Source of the DNA: CAWBRT01 sp963814745
Lineage (GTDB): Bacteria; Acidobacteriota; Terriglobia; Terriglobales; Acidobacteriaceae
DNA length: 64,000 bases
Direction of reading: 5' to 3'
Assembly: GCA_963814745.1 (NCBI GenBank)
Contig: CAWFEA010000019.1
Span: 1-64,000 of the forward strand
Shown: positions 19,096 through 28,820 of the stretch, piece by piece
Layout of the letters: each line of letters starts with the position of its first letter
Numbering within the stretch: the first letter of the stretch is position 1
The notes under the pieces: model-generated
The model's database searches: none
Told to the model about the DNA's origin: nothing
The model's input: the letters and a program-made list of their open reading frames with translations, nothing else
Program-made: the position numbers and the translations under genes

Positions 19096-22000
19096 ATGGT
19101 CCCCAGGATGTGGCGTGGAGTGGTGCTTTTGGTGGTGGTTGCAGTTGCCTGCGCGGCGCTGGCTCAGACAGCGTCCGTCGCCACGGTGCCTCCGCTGATT
19201 AAAGTGAGCGGCACGATCAGCGGTGACAGTGGTAGTACGGTGGGCGTGACCTTTGCCTTGTACGCGGAGCAGACCGGCGGGGCGCCTCTGTGGCTGGAGA
19301 CGCAGAATGTCGCCGTCGATGAAAAAGGTCGTTACACGATCTATCTCGGCGCTAACCACACCAACGGCGTGCCGATGGACTTGTTTGCCTCAGGCGAGGC
19401 GCGCTGGCTCGGGGTGCAGCCCGAAGGCCAAGCGGAGCAGGCGCGGGTACAGTTGGTGAGCGTGCCCTACGCGATGACCGCGGGCGACGCGCAAACGCTC
19501 GGCGGGCAGCCGTTGTCGGCCTTTGTGTTGGCCTCAGCGGCGACCGGAAGCACCACGACGGCGAGCAGTGCAACGACGGCTGCTGCCTCTGGCGGCGTTG
19601 TGGCGCTGGCCACACCGCAGGGCACGGGCACGGACGTGACCACCTCGGGGGCCAGCCTTACCAATTATCTGGCCAAGTTCACTACCGCGACGAACATCGA
19701 GAACTCGTCGCTGGTGTATGACTCGGGCACAGCCGTGGGCATTGGCACGACGGCTCCGGCGGCGACCTTGCACGTAGTTTCGACGAGCACTTCGGCGGGG
19801 TTTGTGGATGTTTACAGCAACACCCTGAACGCGGTGACGTTTGCCACCCGGGCGGCGCGCGGCACGCCGACGGCGCCGGCGGTGGTGCAGGCGGGCGACA
19901 TCATCGGCGGCTTCACCGGTCGAGGCTGGACGGGTCCGGTGTCAGGCAGTACGGGAGGCTTTTCCGGCGGTCGCGGAGCGCTGATCATACACGCCAACGA
20001 AACCTGGTTGACGACGGCGCAGAGCACCTACATGCAGTTCAATACCACGGCGCTGGGCGCGGCCGCGCAGACGGAGCGGATGCGCCTCGACAATGCGGGC
20101 AACCTCGGCATTGGGACTTCGAACCCGGGCGGGACGCCGCCGAGTCCGTTGCCATCGCCGGTGACGCTGGAGGTGAACGGCAACATCAAGCTGACGGCGG
20201 GCAGCGGCGGCGGTGTGACGTTCCAGGACGGCACGACGCAGTGGACGGCGGCGACGGCTTCTAGTTACATACCAATTACCGGCGGGACACTAACCGGGAA
20301 CCTCGCCGGAACCACGGCCACGTTCGGTACCGTCAACGCTACCACCGGCTTTGATCTGGGCGGCCAAGCCTTTGCCTTCGGCTCTTACGCGAACAACAAT
20401 GTATTCCTCGGCTTTGCCGGAAATTCCGCCACCACGGGCTCCCAGAACAGCGCCAGCGGCGTCGGCGCGCTTAGCGTTGACACCACGGGCTGGGGAAATA
20501 CCGCCAGCGGCTACCAAGCGCTCATCGCCAACACCGTGGGCAACGGCAACACCGCCGTCGGGCTGGCGGCGCTGAAAAACAACACCATGGGCAACGGCAA
20601 CACGGCCAGCGGCGCAGAAGCGCTCCAGTACACCACCACGGGCAACTACAACACCGCGTCGGGTGCTTTGGCCGGGGGTTCCATCGACACTAGTCCGATC
20701 ACCGGCTCCAACAACACCGCTATTGGGGCTAACTCCGCTTTTGCCACCGGCTCGCTCACCAACGCCACTGCTATCGGGGCAAATGCGGAAGTGGGTATCA
20801 ATAATGCGCTGGTGCTGGGCAGCATCAACGGTGTGAACGGCGCGACTGCCAGCACCAACGTGGGAATCGGCACCACGTCCCCGGCCTACACGCTGGATGT
20901 GCACGGCACCGGTAATTTCACTGGGCTGGTAACCTTTGCGGCGGGGCAAACTTTTCCGGTCGCCAGCGGAGCCATAACTGACGCCATGCTGGCGAGTCCA
21001 TTAGCTGGAAACCTCACCGCAACCGGGATAGTCACGGGCGGCACCGTCAACGCTACCACCGGCTTTGATCTGGGCGGCCAAGCCTTTGCCTTCGGCTCTT
21101 ACGCGAACAACAATGTATTCCTCGGCTTTGCCGGAAATTCCACCACCACGGGCTTCCAGAACAGCGCCAGCGGCGTCGGCGCGCTTAGCGTTGACACCAC
21201 GGGCTGGGGAAATACCGCCAGCGGCTACCAAGCGCTCATCGCCAACACCGTGGGCAACGGCAACACCGCTGCCGGACTGGAGGCGCTGAAAAACAACAGC
21301 ATGGGCAACGGCAACACGGCCAGCGGCGCAGAAGCGCTCCAGTACACCTCCACGGGCAGCTACAACACCGCGTCGGGTGCTTTGGCCGGGGGTTCCATCG
21401 ACACTAGTCCGATCACCGGCTCCAACAACACGGCCATCGGCGCTAGCTCCGCTTTTGCCACTGGCTCGCTCAGCAACGCCACCGCCATCGGCGCCAACGC
21501 GGAAGTGGGTATCAGCAATGCGCTGGTGCTGGGCAGCATCAACGGTGTGAACGGCGCAACTGCCAGCACCAACGTGGGAATCGGCACCACGTCCCCGGCC
21601 TACACGCTGGATGTGCACGGCACCGGCAATTTCACTGGCCTGGTAACCTTTGCGGCGGGGCAAAACCTTGCCTCAACTGGGACAGTAACGGGCGGAATCG
21701 TCAATGCCACTACCGGCTTTGATCTGGGCGGCCAAGCCTTTGCCTTCGGCTCTTACGATAACAATGATGTATTCCTCGGGTTCGCCGGGAATTCTACCAC
21801 CACGGGCGTCTCCAACACCGCCAGCGGCAACGGCGCGCTCTTCTTTATCACCACGGGCGGCTACAACACCGCCAGCGGCACCAGTGCGCTCGCTGACAAC
21901 GCCACGGGCAACGGCAACACGGCCAGCGGCGTGGGAGCGCTCCAACTGAACAGCACGGGCAGCTTCAACACCGGGTTCGGTTACCAGGCCGGCTGGACCA

Positions 22001-22708
22001 AGGACATCAGTTATATTGTCGGCTCCTACAACACCGCCATCGGCACCGACGTCAAGTTTGGCACCGGTACGCTCACCAACGCCACCGCCATCGGCGCCAA
22101 TGCGGAAGTGGATATCAGCAATGCGCTGGTGCTGGGCAGCATCGACGGCGTGAACGGCGCGACTGCCAGCGTCAACGTGGGCATCGGAACGGCCTCGCCA
22201 GCGCAGGCGTTGCACGTGGTGGGAAACATCCGCACCACCGGCTGCCTTCAGAACGAGTCAGGGACGGGGCTAATCGGCACTTGCTCGTCCGACGCTCGGC
22301 TCAAGACTGGCGTGGTACCGTTTGCGCCGGTGCTGAGCAAAGTCGTGCAACTGCAACCGGTGCACTATCACTGGCGCAGCGCGGAATTTCCCGAATACCA
22401 CTTTGGCGAGGCGCTCAACTCCGGCCTGATCGCGCAGGAGGTGGAGAAGCTATTTCCGGAGATGGTCGGCGTCGACGCTCACGGCTACAAAACCGTCAAC
22501 TACAGCGAACTGCCGTACCTGCTGCTGGGAGCCGTCCGCGAGTCTCAAGGCGGAGAACGATTCGCTGCAAGCAAAGCTGAGCGCGGAAACCGACCGACTC
22601 AAGGCGGAAAACAATGCGCTGCAACTGAGGCTGGGCGCGCAGAGCGAGTTGATGCATGCCATCGAAGCCCGCTTGGCGCAACTGGAGCAGAGCAGGTTAG
22701 CAAAATAA
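19096..22708 (+). CDS. Secreted YadA-head-like repeat protein with C-terminal Peptidase_S74 chaperone domain (one frameshift)
   Basis: 1203 residues after removing one extra base near 22543. The ATG at 19096 has AAGGAG six bases upstream and starts a clear signal peptide (~23 residues, cut after ALA). Residues ~30-130 look like a beta-sandwich. Residues ~413-1055 hold three long repeats rich in NTASG, NTAIG and NALVLGS, typical of YadA/Hep_Hag trimeric beta-roll heads. At Ser1065-Asp1066 (SSDARLK) begins the intramolecular chaperone domain known from phage endosialidases, which self-cleaves before this serine after trimer assembly. A heptad coiled coil closes the protein. Likely a trimeric surface or secreted fibre; no phage genes surround it. 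Its partner and role are unknown. Confidence 0.88.
20332..22260 (+). repeat. Three large in-gene tandem repeats of the S74 protein
   Basis: Repeat starts at 20332, 21046 and 21700 (VNATTGFDLGGQAFAFGSY). The first unit is 714 bases and the second 654. Units 1 and 2 are nearly identical over long stretches, while unit 3 diverges in the middle. Such repeats invite recombination and mis-assembly. Confidence 0.85.
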
Positions 22709-22785
22709 GCAAAGACCCCGGTTTCGGCACGGCTATGGAAGGTGTAAAGTCGGTTTGGACGAAAGCGCGGAAGGAGGGGATTGCC

Positions 22786-25002
22786 ATGAGTTCCGAATTC
22801 AGGATTATTGGCACGCGGCAGCCAAGAATTGATGCCTTTGAGCGGGTCAGCGGACGCGCGAAATACACCTCCGATTTGTATCTGCCCGGAATGCTTTACC
22901 TGAAGGTTCTGCGCAGTCCTTATCCGCATGCGCGGATCGTGAACGTCGATACCTCCAAGGCGCGGGCGTTGCCGGGGGTGAAGGCGGTGCTTACCCACCA
23001 TGACATGCCGTCCTATCGCTGGAACCCCTCGATGCCCATTCTCACCGACATCGCCCGTTTCGTGGGCGACGACATTGCGGTGGTCGCCGCGGTGGACGAA
23101 GACACGGCTGCCGAGGCGATTGAGCTGATCAAGGTGGAATACCGGGTGCTGCCTTTTGTCCTCGATCCCGAGGAGGCATTGCAGGCGAACGCGCCCAAAC
23201 TGTATGCGGAGGGCAACCTGATAGGAGGCCGGCCGACGGTGGTCAGCCGGGGCGATCTGGCAAAAGGCTTCGCCGAGGCCGACTTGATATACGAGGGCAG
23301 GTACCGGACTCCGATGCTGCAACATGCCACGGCCGAGAGCAGGGTCGCGGTCGCCAAATGGGAAGCCGGCAAGCTGACCCTCTGGGATTCCACGCAAGGC
23401 ACGTTTGAAGTGCAGAAGGGCGTCGCCAAAGCACTGAAAGTCCCCATGAGCAAGGTGCGGGTGATCTGCAATTTCATGGGTGGCGGCTTCGGCGACAAGG
23501 GTTCGGCGCAGCGGCACAATGTTCTGGCGGCGCTGGTCGCGCGGCAGGCGGGGCGTCCGGCAAGGCTTGAGCTTGACCGCAACGAACTCTATGTCGCGGC
23601 GTACCACCGCTATCCCGTGATCAGCGAATTGAAGTATGGGGTGAGGAAGGATGGCACGCTGACCGCGATTCAGGCCAAAACCGTGGCGGACATGGGCGCC
23701 TACAATCATTCGCCGGGCGCCGACGGCACCATGCAGATGATGATGTACACCTACCGTTGCGCCAACATGAAAGGCGAGAGCTATTCGGTCAACACCAACA
23801 ATCCGGACAGCGGCGCCATGCGTTGCGTGGGGCATCCCCAGGGAACCTTCGCCCAGGAAGTCCACATGGACATCATCGCCGACAAGCTGGGCATGGACCC
23901 GGTCGAGTTCCGACTGAAGAATTACGCGCGCCTGGAAGACGGCGACCAGTTCAAGAAGATTCCGTTTACCAGCAACGGCATGGAGGAGTGCATCCGGCGC
24001 GCAGCGGAGACCTTTGGCTGGAAGGCGCGGCGGCGGGAGCCGGAGTCCAGCGCCGGGCCGGTGAAGCGGGGAGTCGGCATGGCCATCCACGCCTGTCGCC
24101 ACGGCGGCATGCCTCCCGGGCTGGCGTGTACAGGCATGGTGCGGGTGAATCTCGATGGAACCGTCAACGTGCTGACCGGCACAACCGATATCGGAGGCGG
24201 ACAGAAGGGAACCATCGCGATGATCGCCGCCGAAGAACTGGGAGTGCCGTTGTCCAGCGTGTCCGTTACTAACGCCGATACCGACGTCACCATGGATACG
24301 GGCAGCACCGGCGGCAGCAAGCAGACGATCGTGGGCGGCACCGGGATCAAGCTGGCGGCGGCAGACGCCAAGAACCAACTGCTCGAGACGGCGGCGGCGG
24401 AACTCAAAATCGACAAGCAGGAGCTGTCGATCCGCGACGGCATGGTCTACGTCAAGGGATCAGGAAAAGCGGTTCCACTGGCTCAGATTGCGGCCAAAGC
24501 GCCGGGGCCGGTCGTGGGCAGAGGGATCTACAAGGTTCCTCAGAATCTCGTGTTCCACATTCCGGGAGCGGAGTTCGCCGAAGTCGAGGTGGACACTCGA
24601 ACCGGCGCCGTCAAGGTTCTGCGACTGGTGGCGGTTCACGACCTTGGCCGGGCGATCAACCCCATGACGGCGGAAAGCCAGATCGAGGGCGGCGCCATTC
24701 AAGGCATGGCTTTCGCTTTGATGGAAGAGCAGATCCTCGACAAGAACACGGGAATTTGCGTGAATCCCAATCACCTTAACTATCGATTGCCCAGCATCAA
24801 GGACGTGCCGGAGGTGACGGCGAAGATGGTGGAATCGGTCGATCCTTATGGGCCTTTCGGCGCCAAAGGGATTGGCGAGCCGCCCTATAGCCCGCCCGCG
24901 CCAGCCATCGCGAATGCGATTTATAACGCCATAGGCGTGCGCTTTTCCGAACTTCCGATCACCAACCGCGCTATCCTCACGCGGTTGCAGGCGAAGAGCT
25001 AG
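22786..25002 (+). CDS. Xanthine dehydrogenase family, molybdopterin-binding catalytic subunit
   Basis: 738 residues from the ATG at 22786, which has GGAGGGG seven bases upstream. The protein matches the large subunit of molybdenum hydroxylases (XDH/CoxL/aldehyde oxidase): the N-terminal a/b hammerhead (RVSGRAKYTSDL), MGGGFGDK, GTTDIGGGQKG near the cofactor, and the catalytic glutamate in KGIGEPP near the C-terminus. These enzymes hydroxylate purines, aldehydes or aromatic rings and normally need FeS and FAD subunits. Neither flanks it: upstream is the S74 gene and downstream a convergent decarboxylase. There is no signal peptide. The substrate cannot be assigned. The continuous frame with the S74 gene is an artefact. 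Confidence 0.88.
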   Translation: MSSEFRIIGTRQPRIDAFERVSGRAKYTSDLYLPGMLYLKVLRSPYPHARIVNVDTSKARALPGVKAVLTHHDMPSYRWNPSMPILTDIARFVGDDIAVVAAVDEDTAAEAIELIKVEYRVLPFVLDPEEALQANAPKLYAEGNLIGGRPTVVSRGDLAKGFAEADLIYEGRYRTPMLQHATAESRVAVAKWEAGKLTLWDSTQGTFEVQKGVAKALKVPMSKVRVICNFMGGGFGDKGSAQRHNVLAALVARQAGRPARLELDRNELYVAAYHRYPVISELKYGVRKDGTLTAIQAKTVADMGAYNHSPGADGTMQMMMYTYRCANMKGESYSVNTNNPDSGAMRCVGHPQGTFAQEVHMDIIADKLGMDPVEFRLKNYARLEDGDQFKKIPFTSNGMEECIRRAAETFGWKARRREPESSAGPVKRGVGMAIHACRHGGMPPGLACTGMVRVNLDGTVNVLTGTTDIGGGQKGTIAMIAAEELGVPLSSVSVTNADTDVTMDTGSTGGSKQTIVGGTGIKLAAADAKNQLLETAAAELKIDKQELSIRDGMVYVKGSGKAVPLAQIAAKAPGPVVGRGIYKVPQNLVFHIPGAEFAEVEVDTRTGAVKVLRLVAVHDLGRAINPMTAESQIEGGAIQGMAFALMEEQILDKNTGICVNPNHLNYRLPSIKDVPEVTAKMVESVDPYGPFGAKGIGEPPYSPPAPAIANAIYNAIGVRFSELPITNRAILTRLQAKS

Positions 25003-25105
25003 AGAGGCCGCGGCGAAGTCTCCGGAGTGTCATCCCGAGGCTGCGCCGTTTTGGCGCGGCCAGTTCTAGAGCAGATTCAGAGTCGGTGTATCCTGCGCCA
25101 TCATC

Positions 25106-25124
25106 GCCGGGCGAGACGCCCGGC
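25106..25124. terminator. Perfect hairpin between convergent genes
   Basis: GCCGGGCG-AGA-CGCCCGGC, an 8-base GC stem between the convergent molybdopterin subunit and decarboxylase genes. It is a possible bidirectional terminator although there is no long T-tract. It could also belong to the intergenic repeat families. Confidence 0.4.
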
Positions 25125-25157
25125 TACTTTACTGGAAACAGCTTCGGCGAATCCGGT

Positions 25158-26579
25158 TTACCCTTGCGCAACCGCGCGGCATTCGCGCTCGAGGAACTCC
25201 AGGAGTTGGTCCATGTGTTCGGTGCGGGTGCGGAAGTTCACGGGATTGATGCGAAACCACGTCTTCGCTTTCAACTCCGTGGTCGAGAACCAGAACTTTC
25301 CACTCAGCTCGACCCGCCGCGCCACTTCGGCGTGCAACTGCTTGGACGCGGCCTCGTTCAGTCCGGCGCCGCGATAACGAATGCAGATCGCCGACATGGG
25401 CGGTTCGCTGGCGGCTTCGAACTCGGGGTGCTTTGCGACCAGGGAATAAAGGTGTTTCGCCTGGCGCACGTTGCCGTCTACCCACTCGCCGATCTGGCGA
25501 GCGCCGTAGCGTTTGAAGCTCATCCACACCTTCAGCCCGCGAAAGCGCCGCGACTGCTCGAAGCCGTGCACATAGTACTGATAGCGCTCTCCGGTGCGGT
25601 CGAATTCGTCGGTCAGATAGGCAGGCTGCAGCCCGAAGGAAGCGGTCAGGCGGTTGGCGTCCTTGGCCAGCACGGCTCCGGCATCGAGCGGCGCGTAGAA
25701 CCATTTGTGGGGATCGATGGTAATCGAATCCGCCAGTTCCAATCCTCGGTCGCGCATCGGCCACTGGTGCGAGAGCAACATGCCGCCGCCATAGGCGGCA
25801 TCGACGTGCAGCCACATGCCCTCGCGATCGGCAATCGTGCGCAACTGCCGTATCGGATCGATGGCGCCGGTATTGGTGGTGCCAAAGATGCCCACGATGC
25901 ACATGGGACGCAGGCCGCGCCGGCGGTCATCGGCGATGGCCGTCTCCAGCGCGTCCAGCCGCAGATGAAATTCGGCATCGGTGGGCAGCGCCCGCAAAGC
26001 GGTTCGGCCCAGTCCCACGGCGTCGACGGCCTTGTCCACCGAGACGTGCCGCTGCTCGGAGGCGTAGACCGCCCAGCGCTCGGCGACTCCATCCTGCTGG
26101 ATGCGATCGCCCGACGCCCAGTCGCGCGCCAGCTTCATGCCGACGAAGTTTGCCATCATGCCGCCGCTGGTGAGATTGCCCCCGGCATCGGCGCCGTAAC
26201 CTACCAGGTCGGTGAGCCAGCGCACCGTCCGGCGCTCCATGGAAACCGCCGCGGGACCGATGGAATAGGCGCCCAGGTTCTGGTTGAGGGCGGAGCAGAT
26301 GAAGTCCGCGATAACCCCAACCGGGCTCGGCGACGGAGTGATGAGACCCATGTATCCCGGATGCCCGACGTGGGTGCAATAGGGCAAAAGTTTTTCCTTC
26401 AGCTCATCGAGGACTTTCTCCGCCGGGATGGGATTCTGGGGTAGCGGCTCGGCAAAGAGTTCATTTAACATCCGAGGATTGGCGTTGGCGAAGACCGGCT
26501 TGTCTTCGATGTGCTGGAGATAATCGGCGAGCAAATCTACTACCTGATGGCCGATTTCCTTGAACTCGCGCGGGTCCAT
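25158..26579 (-). CDS. Pyridoxal-phosphate-dependent aromatic L-amino acid decarboxylase family protein
   Basis: 473 residues. The start at 26579 is chosen for its very strong GAGGAGGGAG upstream; a longer frame to 26639 exists. It is a group II PLP decarboxylase of the DOPA/tryptophan/tyrosine type: HPGYMGLITPSPSP near residue 73 (substrate pocket), LTSGGMMAN at ~136, HVDAAYGG with Asp260 (pyridine nitrogen), and DPHKWF with the Schiff-base Lys292. It would convert an aromatic amino acid to its amine in the cytoplasm; the exact substrate is unresolved. It stands alone, convergent with the preceding gene. Confidence 0.9.
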   Translation of the reverse strand: MDPREFKEIGHQVVDLLADYLQHIEDKPVFANANPRMLNELFAEPLPQNPIPAEKVLDELKEKLLPYCTHVGHPGYMGLITPSPSPVGVIADFICSALNQNLGAYSIGPAAVSMERRTVRWLTDLVGYGADAGGNLTSGGMMANFVGMKLARDWASGDRIQQDGVAERWAVYASEQRHVSVDKAVDAVGLGRTALRALPTDAEFHLRLDALETAIADDRRRGLRPMCIVGIFGTTNTGAIDPIRQLRTIADREGMWLHVDAAYGGGMLLSHQWPMRDRGLELADSITIDPHKWFYAPLDAGAVLAKDANRLTASFGLQPAYLTDEFDRTGERYQYYVHGFEQSRRFRGLKVWMSFKRYGARQIGEWVDGNVRQAKHLYSLVAKHPEFEAASEPPMSAICIRYRGAGLNEAASKQLHAEVARRVELSGKFWFSTTELKAKTWFRINPVNFRTRTEHMDQLLEFLERECRAVAQG

Positions 26580-26835
26580 AACTCCCTCCTCATGAATGCG
26601 CCAGCCTGGTGGCATGAATAACGGATGTTCAGCACCCATTGTGACAGAAAATCCGCCGGGTCAGCGATTGCACAGGAATGTTCCGAGCTGGGTAGGTTAA
26701 TCCTGCGCCCCGCCGACGACTACGAAGCATTGCTTGCGACTGCGACGGTCCAGATCCGCGCCGCAAAGCCGGAAGATCGATAGAACTCCGCGGGCTCAAA
26801 CCCGGGGTTGTGCTACCATACGCCTTCCACCCATC

Positions 26836-28557
26836 ATGGCTTCGGCATCCCAAAAGCGGTCGAAAAAAGTTGTGCGCGCGAGCCCGGATCATTGGATCGA
26901 CAGGCTATTTCTGAAGGCTTGGCGACCGTACGGTTGGCTATCGCTGGCGGCCTTTTTGCTCTATTGCCGGTCGCTGTTTTTCGCCTTCACCTACCTGGAT
27001 GACAATGCGCTGATCCTGGACAACTACCGCTATTTGCGCGATTTTCCCGGTCTGCTGCTGGGAGCGTTTCGCCAGGATGTATTTCATCTGCACGACGGGG
27101 GCGCTTTTTATCGTCCGCTGTTGACTTTGTCTTTGGGACTGGATGCGCAATTTGGGGGGACATCGCCGTTCGCTTATCACCTGAGCAACGTCATCATTCA
27201 CATCGTGGCCGTGTGTCTGGTTTTCATGTTCGTGACGAGCCTGGGATACGCCAGGGGAGCGGCTTTTTTCGCCGCGCTGGTGTTTGCCGTTCACCCTGCG
27301 TTGAGCCAGGCCGTAGCTTGGGTGCCCGGCAGAAACGATTCGCTGGCCGCCGTCTTCGTCCTCGCATCGTTCTTGCAGTTCGTTCATTTTCTGGAAACGG
27401 GAAGCCATCGATGGACCCGATATGCGGCCCATCTATGCCTTTTTGCTTTAGCGCTTTTCACCAAGGAAACGACGGTCATGCTGCCGGTGGTTTGCCTGGC
27501 TTACACGGTCCTGCTGGCCAAGGTTCGCTCGCGTGCCGCCATCGGCGCTGCCGTTGCCGGCTGGCTGGCGATAGCCGGTTGCTGGTATGGACTGCGGCAG
27601 GCAGCGTTGCAGAACCCTCTTCATTTACCCCTCTCCGCGATGGCGCGGTCGATCTGGATAAGCTTGCCGGGGTTTCTGCAGTACCTTGGCAAGCTGCTGC
27701 TTCCCTTCAACTTGTCGGTGCTGCCGAGCTTGCAGGATACAAGCTTGATTTACGGCGTGGTTGCCGCCGTACTGGTGATTGCCGGCATGGTACTGGCTCC
27801 GGCAAAACGATGGAACTCGATTGCTTTCGGGTTCTGCTGGTTCGCCGTGTTCCTGTCGCCATCGTTTATTTTGCACTCGACTACGGTTGCCGATTTCACC
27901 CTGGAGCACAGAATTTACTTGCCTGTGGCGGGCCTGCTCCTGGTGTTGCTGGAAATCGCGACGGCGAAACGTTGGCACGGGTGCGAGTCGCAAATCTTTG
28001 CCGCAAGCGCCGCCGTGGTGCTGGCGCTCTCCTGCATCACCTGGCAGCACATCGGCTGCTTCAAGGACCGGATGGCGTTCTGGGGCAATGCCGTCAGCAC
28101 CTCGCCGCATTTGCCGCTGGCGCACCGCAATCTTGGAGCGATGTATCAACTGGACGGTAAGTTCGACGAAGCTGAGAAGGAATATCTGACGACGATTGCG
28201 CTCAACCCCGCCGAGCCCATGGTACACAGCAACCTTGGCCTGGTTTACATGCATAAGGGTAAGTTGAATGAGGCCGAAAAGGAGTTGCGGCGAGAGGTCG
28301 CTATCAACCCCAGCTACGACAATGGATACGCCAACCTGGCCTTGCTCTGCTTTAAGACGCGCCGCTTCGCCGAGGCGGAAGCATTGTGGAAACAAACCCT
28401 CGAACACAACCCGGATCATGTCGATGCAAACGCCGATCTCGCCATCCTTTATCATGATTCAAACCCTCAGCAGTCCGCTTTCTATCTGCAAAGGCTGAAG
28501 ACAATCGACGAAAACACCTACGCCCGGGTCTCCGCCCGCATCGCTCAACAGCGTTAG
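26836..28557 (+). CDS. TMTC-like membrane glycosyltransferase with C-terminal TPRs
   Basis: 573 residues from ATG 26836; an upstream in-frame extension to 26734 looks non-coding. About ten hydrophobic membrane segments fill residues ~30-420. The first loop has TYLDDNALILDN, an acidic pair as in GT-C O-mannosyltransferases, followed by FYRPLLTLS, the signature of TMTC-like proteins. Residues ~440-560 form three TPRs (AHRNLGAMYQLDGKFDEAEK; HSNLGLVYMHKGKLNEAEK; YANLALLCFKTRRFAEAE). Probably transfers sugar from a polyprenyl carrier to proteins or glycans at the outer face of the membrane. A GT2 enzyme follows, which could make that donor. Confidence 0.8.
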   Translation: MASASQKRSKKVVRASPDHWIDRLFLKAWRPYGWLSLAAFLLYCRSLFFAFTYLDDNALILDNYRYLRDFPGLLLGAFRQDVFHLHDGGAFYRPLLTLSLGLDAQFGGTSPFAYHLSNVIIHIVAVCLVFMFVTSLGYARGAAFFAALVFAVHPALSQAVAWVPGRNDSLAAVFVLASFLQFVHFLETGSHRWTRYAAHLCLFALALFTKETTVMLPVVCLAYTVLLAKVRSRAAIGAAVAGWLAIAGCWYGLRQAALQNPLHLPLSAMARSIWISLPGFLQYLGKLLLPFNLSVLPSLQDTSLIYGVVAAVLVIAGMVLAPAKRWNSIAFGFCWFAVFLSPSFILHSTTVADFTLEHRIYLPVAGLLLVLLEIATAKRWHGCESQIFAASAAVVLALSCITWQHIGCFKDRMAFWGNAVSTSPHLPLAHRNLGAMYQLDGKFDEAEKEYLTTIALNPAEPMVHSNLGLVYMHKGKLNEAEKELRREVAINPSYDNGYANLALLCFKTRRFAEAEALWKQTLEHNPDHVDANADLAILYHDSNPQQSAFYLQRLKTIDENTYARVSARIAQQR

Positions 28558-28820
28558 TACGTTGTTTCTGAAATCCCTCGGATGACGAAGTGGATAGCCC
28601 CGGCGGGCCGGCGCGCTAAGTCTTTCCGGCTCAAGAATTCCTGGCAGGAGAATTGCACGCGCATGAGGGCCGGGCTAAGATAGAGCCGTCAGCCTCTGGA
28701 AAATCGAATTTCACGACGAGATGCATCACGGCGCGACGCACGACCGGCGTTGACCCAGCCGCTGAATTTCGGACCTCATGCGGCGCCGCGGGATCGAAGA
28801 CGTGACTTGGAAAAGTACTC

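Larger units (their letters stand above)
12163..24314. repeat. Right arm of the ~24 kb imperfect palindrome
   Basis: This arm mirrors 1-12143 but keeps many more frames intact (S74 protein, molybdopterin subunit, Crp regulator), so it is the better reference copy. It still has its own errors: an extra base near 22543, an extra C near 13893, and compensating indels in thpR near 12360-12405. Beyond about 24314 no mirrored partner can be seen because the window ends on the left. Confidence 0.95.

Noticed and set aside
20332..22260. CRISPR-like periodic repeats
   Set aside because: The periodicity is that of in-frame protein repeats (NTASG, NTAIG), with 650-714 base units and no spacers.
19096..22708. 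Prophage tail fibre
   Set aside because: No capsid, terminase, integrase or lysis genes nearby, and the protein has a Sec-type signal peptide.
22450..24378. 642-codon antisense frame opposite the molybdopterin subunit
   Set aside because: Shadow of a high-GC gene, with no motif and no start signal.
18901..25002. One open frame of 2033 codons joining fibre protein and molybdenum hydroxylase
   Set aside because: It depends on one extra base near 22543. The mirrored arm shows the fibre's proper coiled-coil tail and stop, and the hydroxylase has its own ribosome site.
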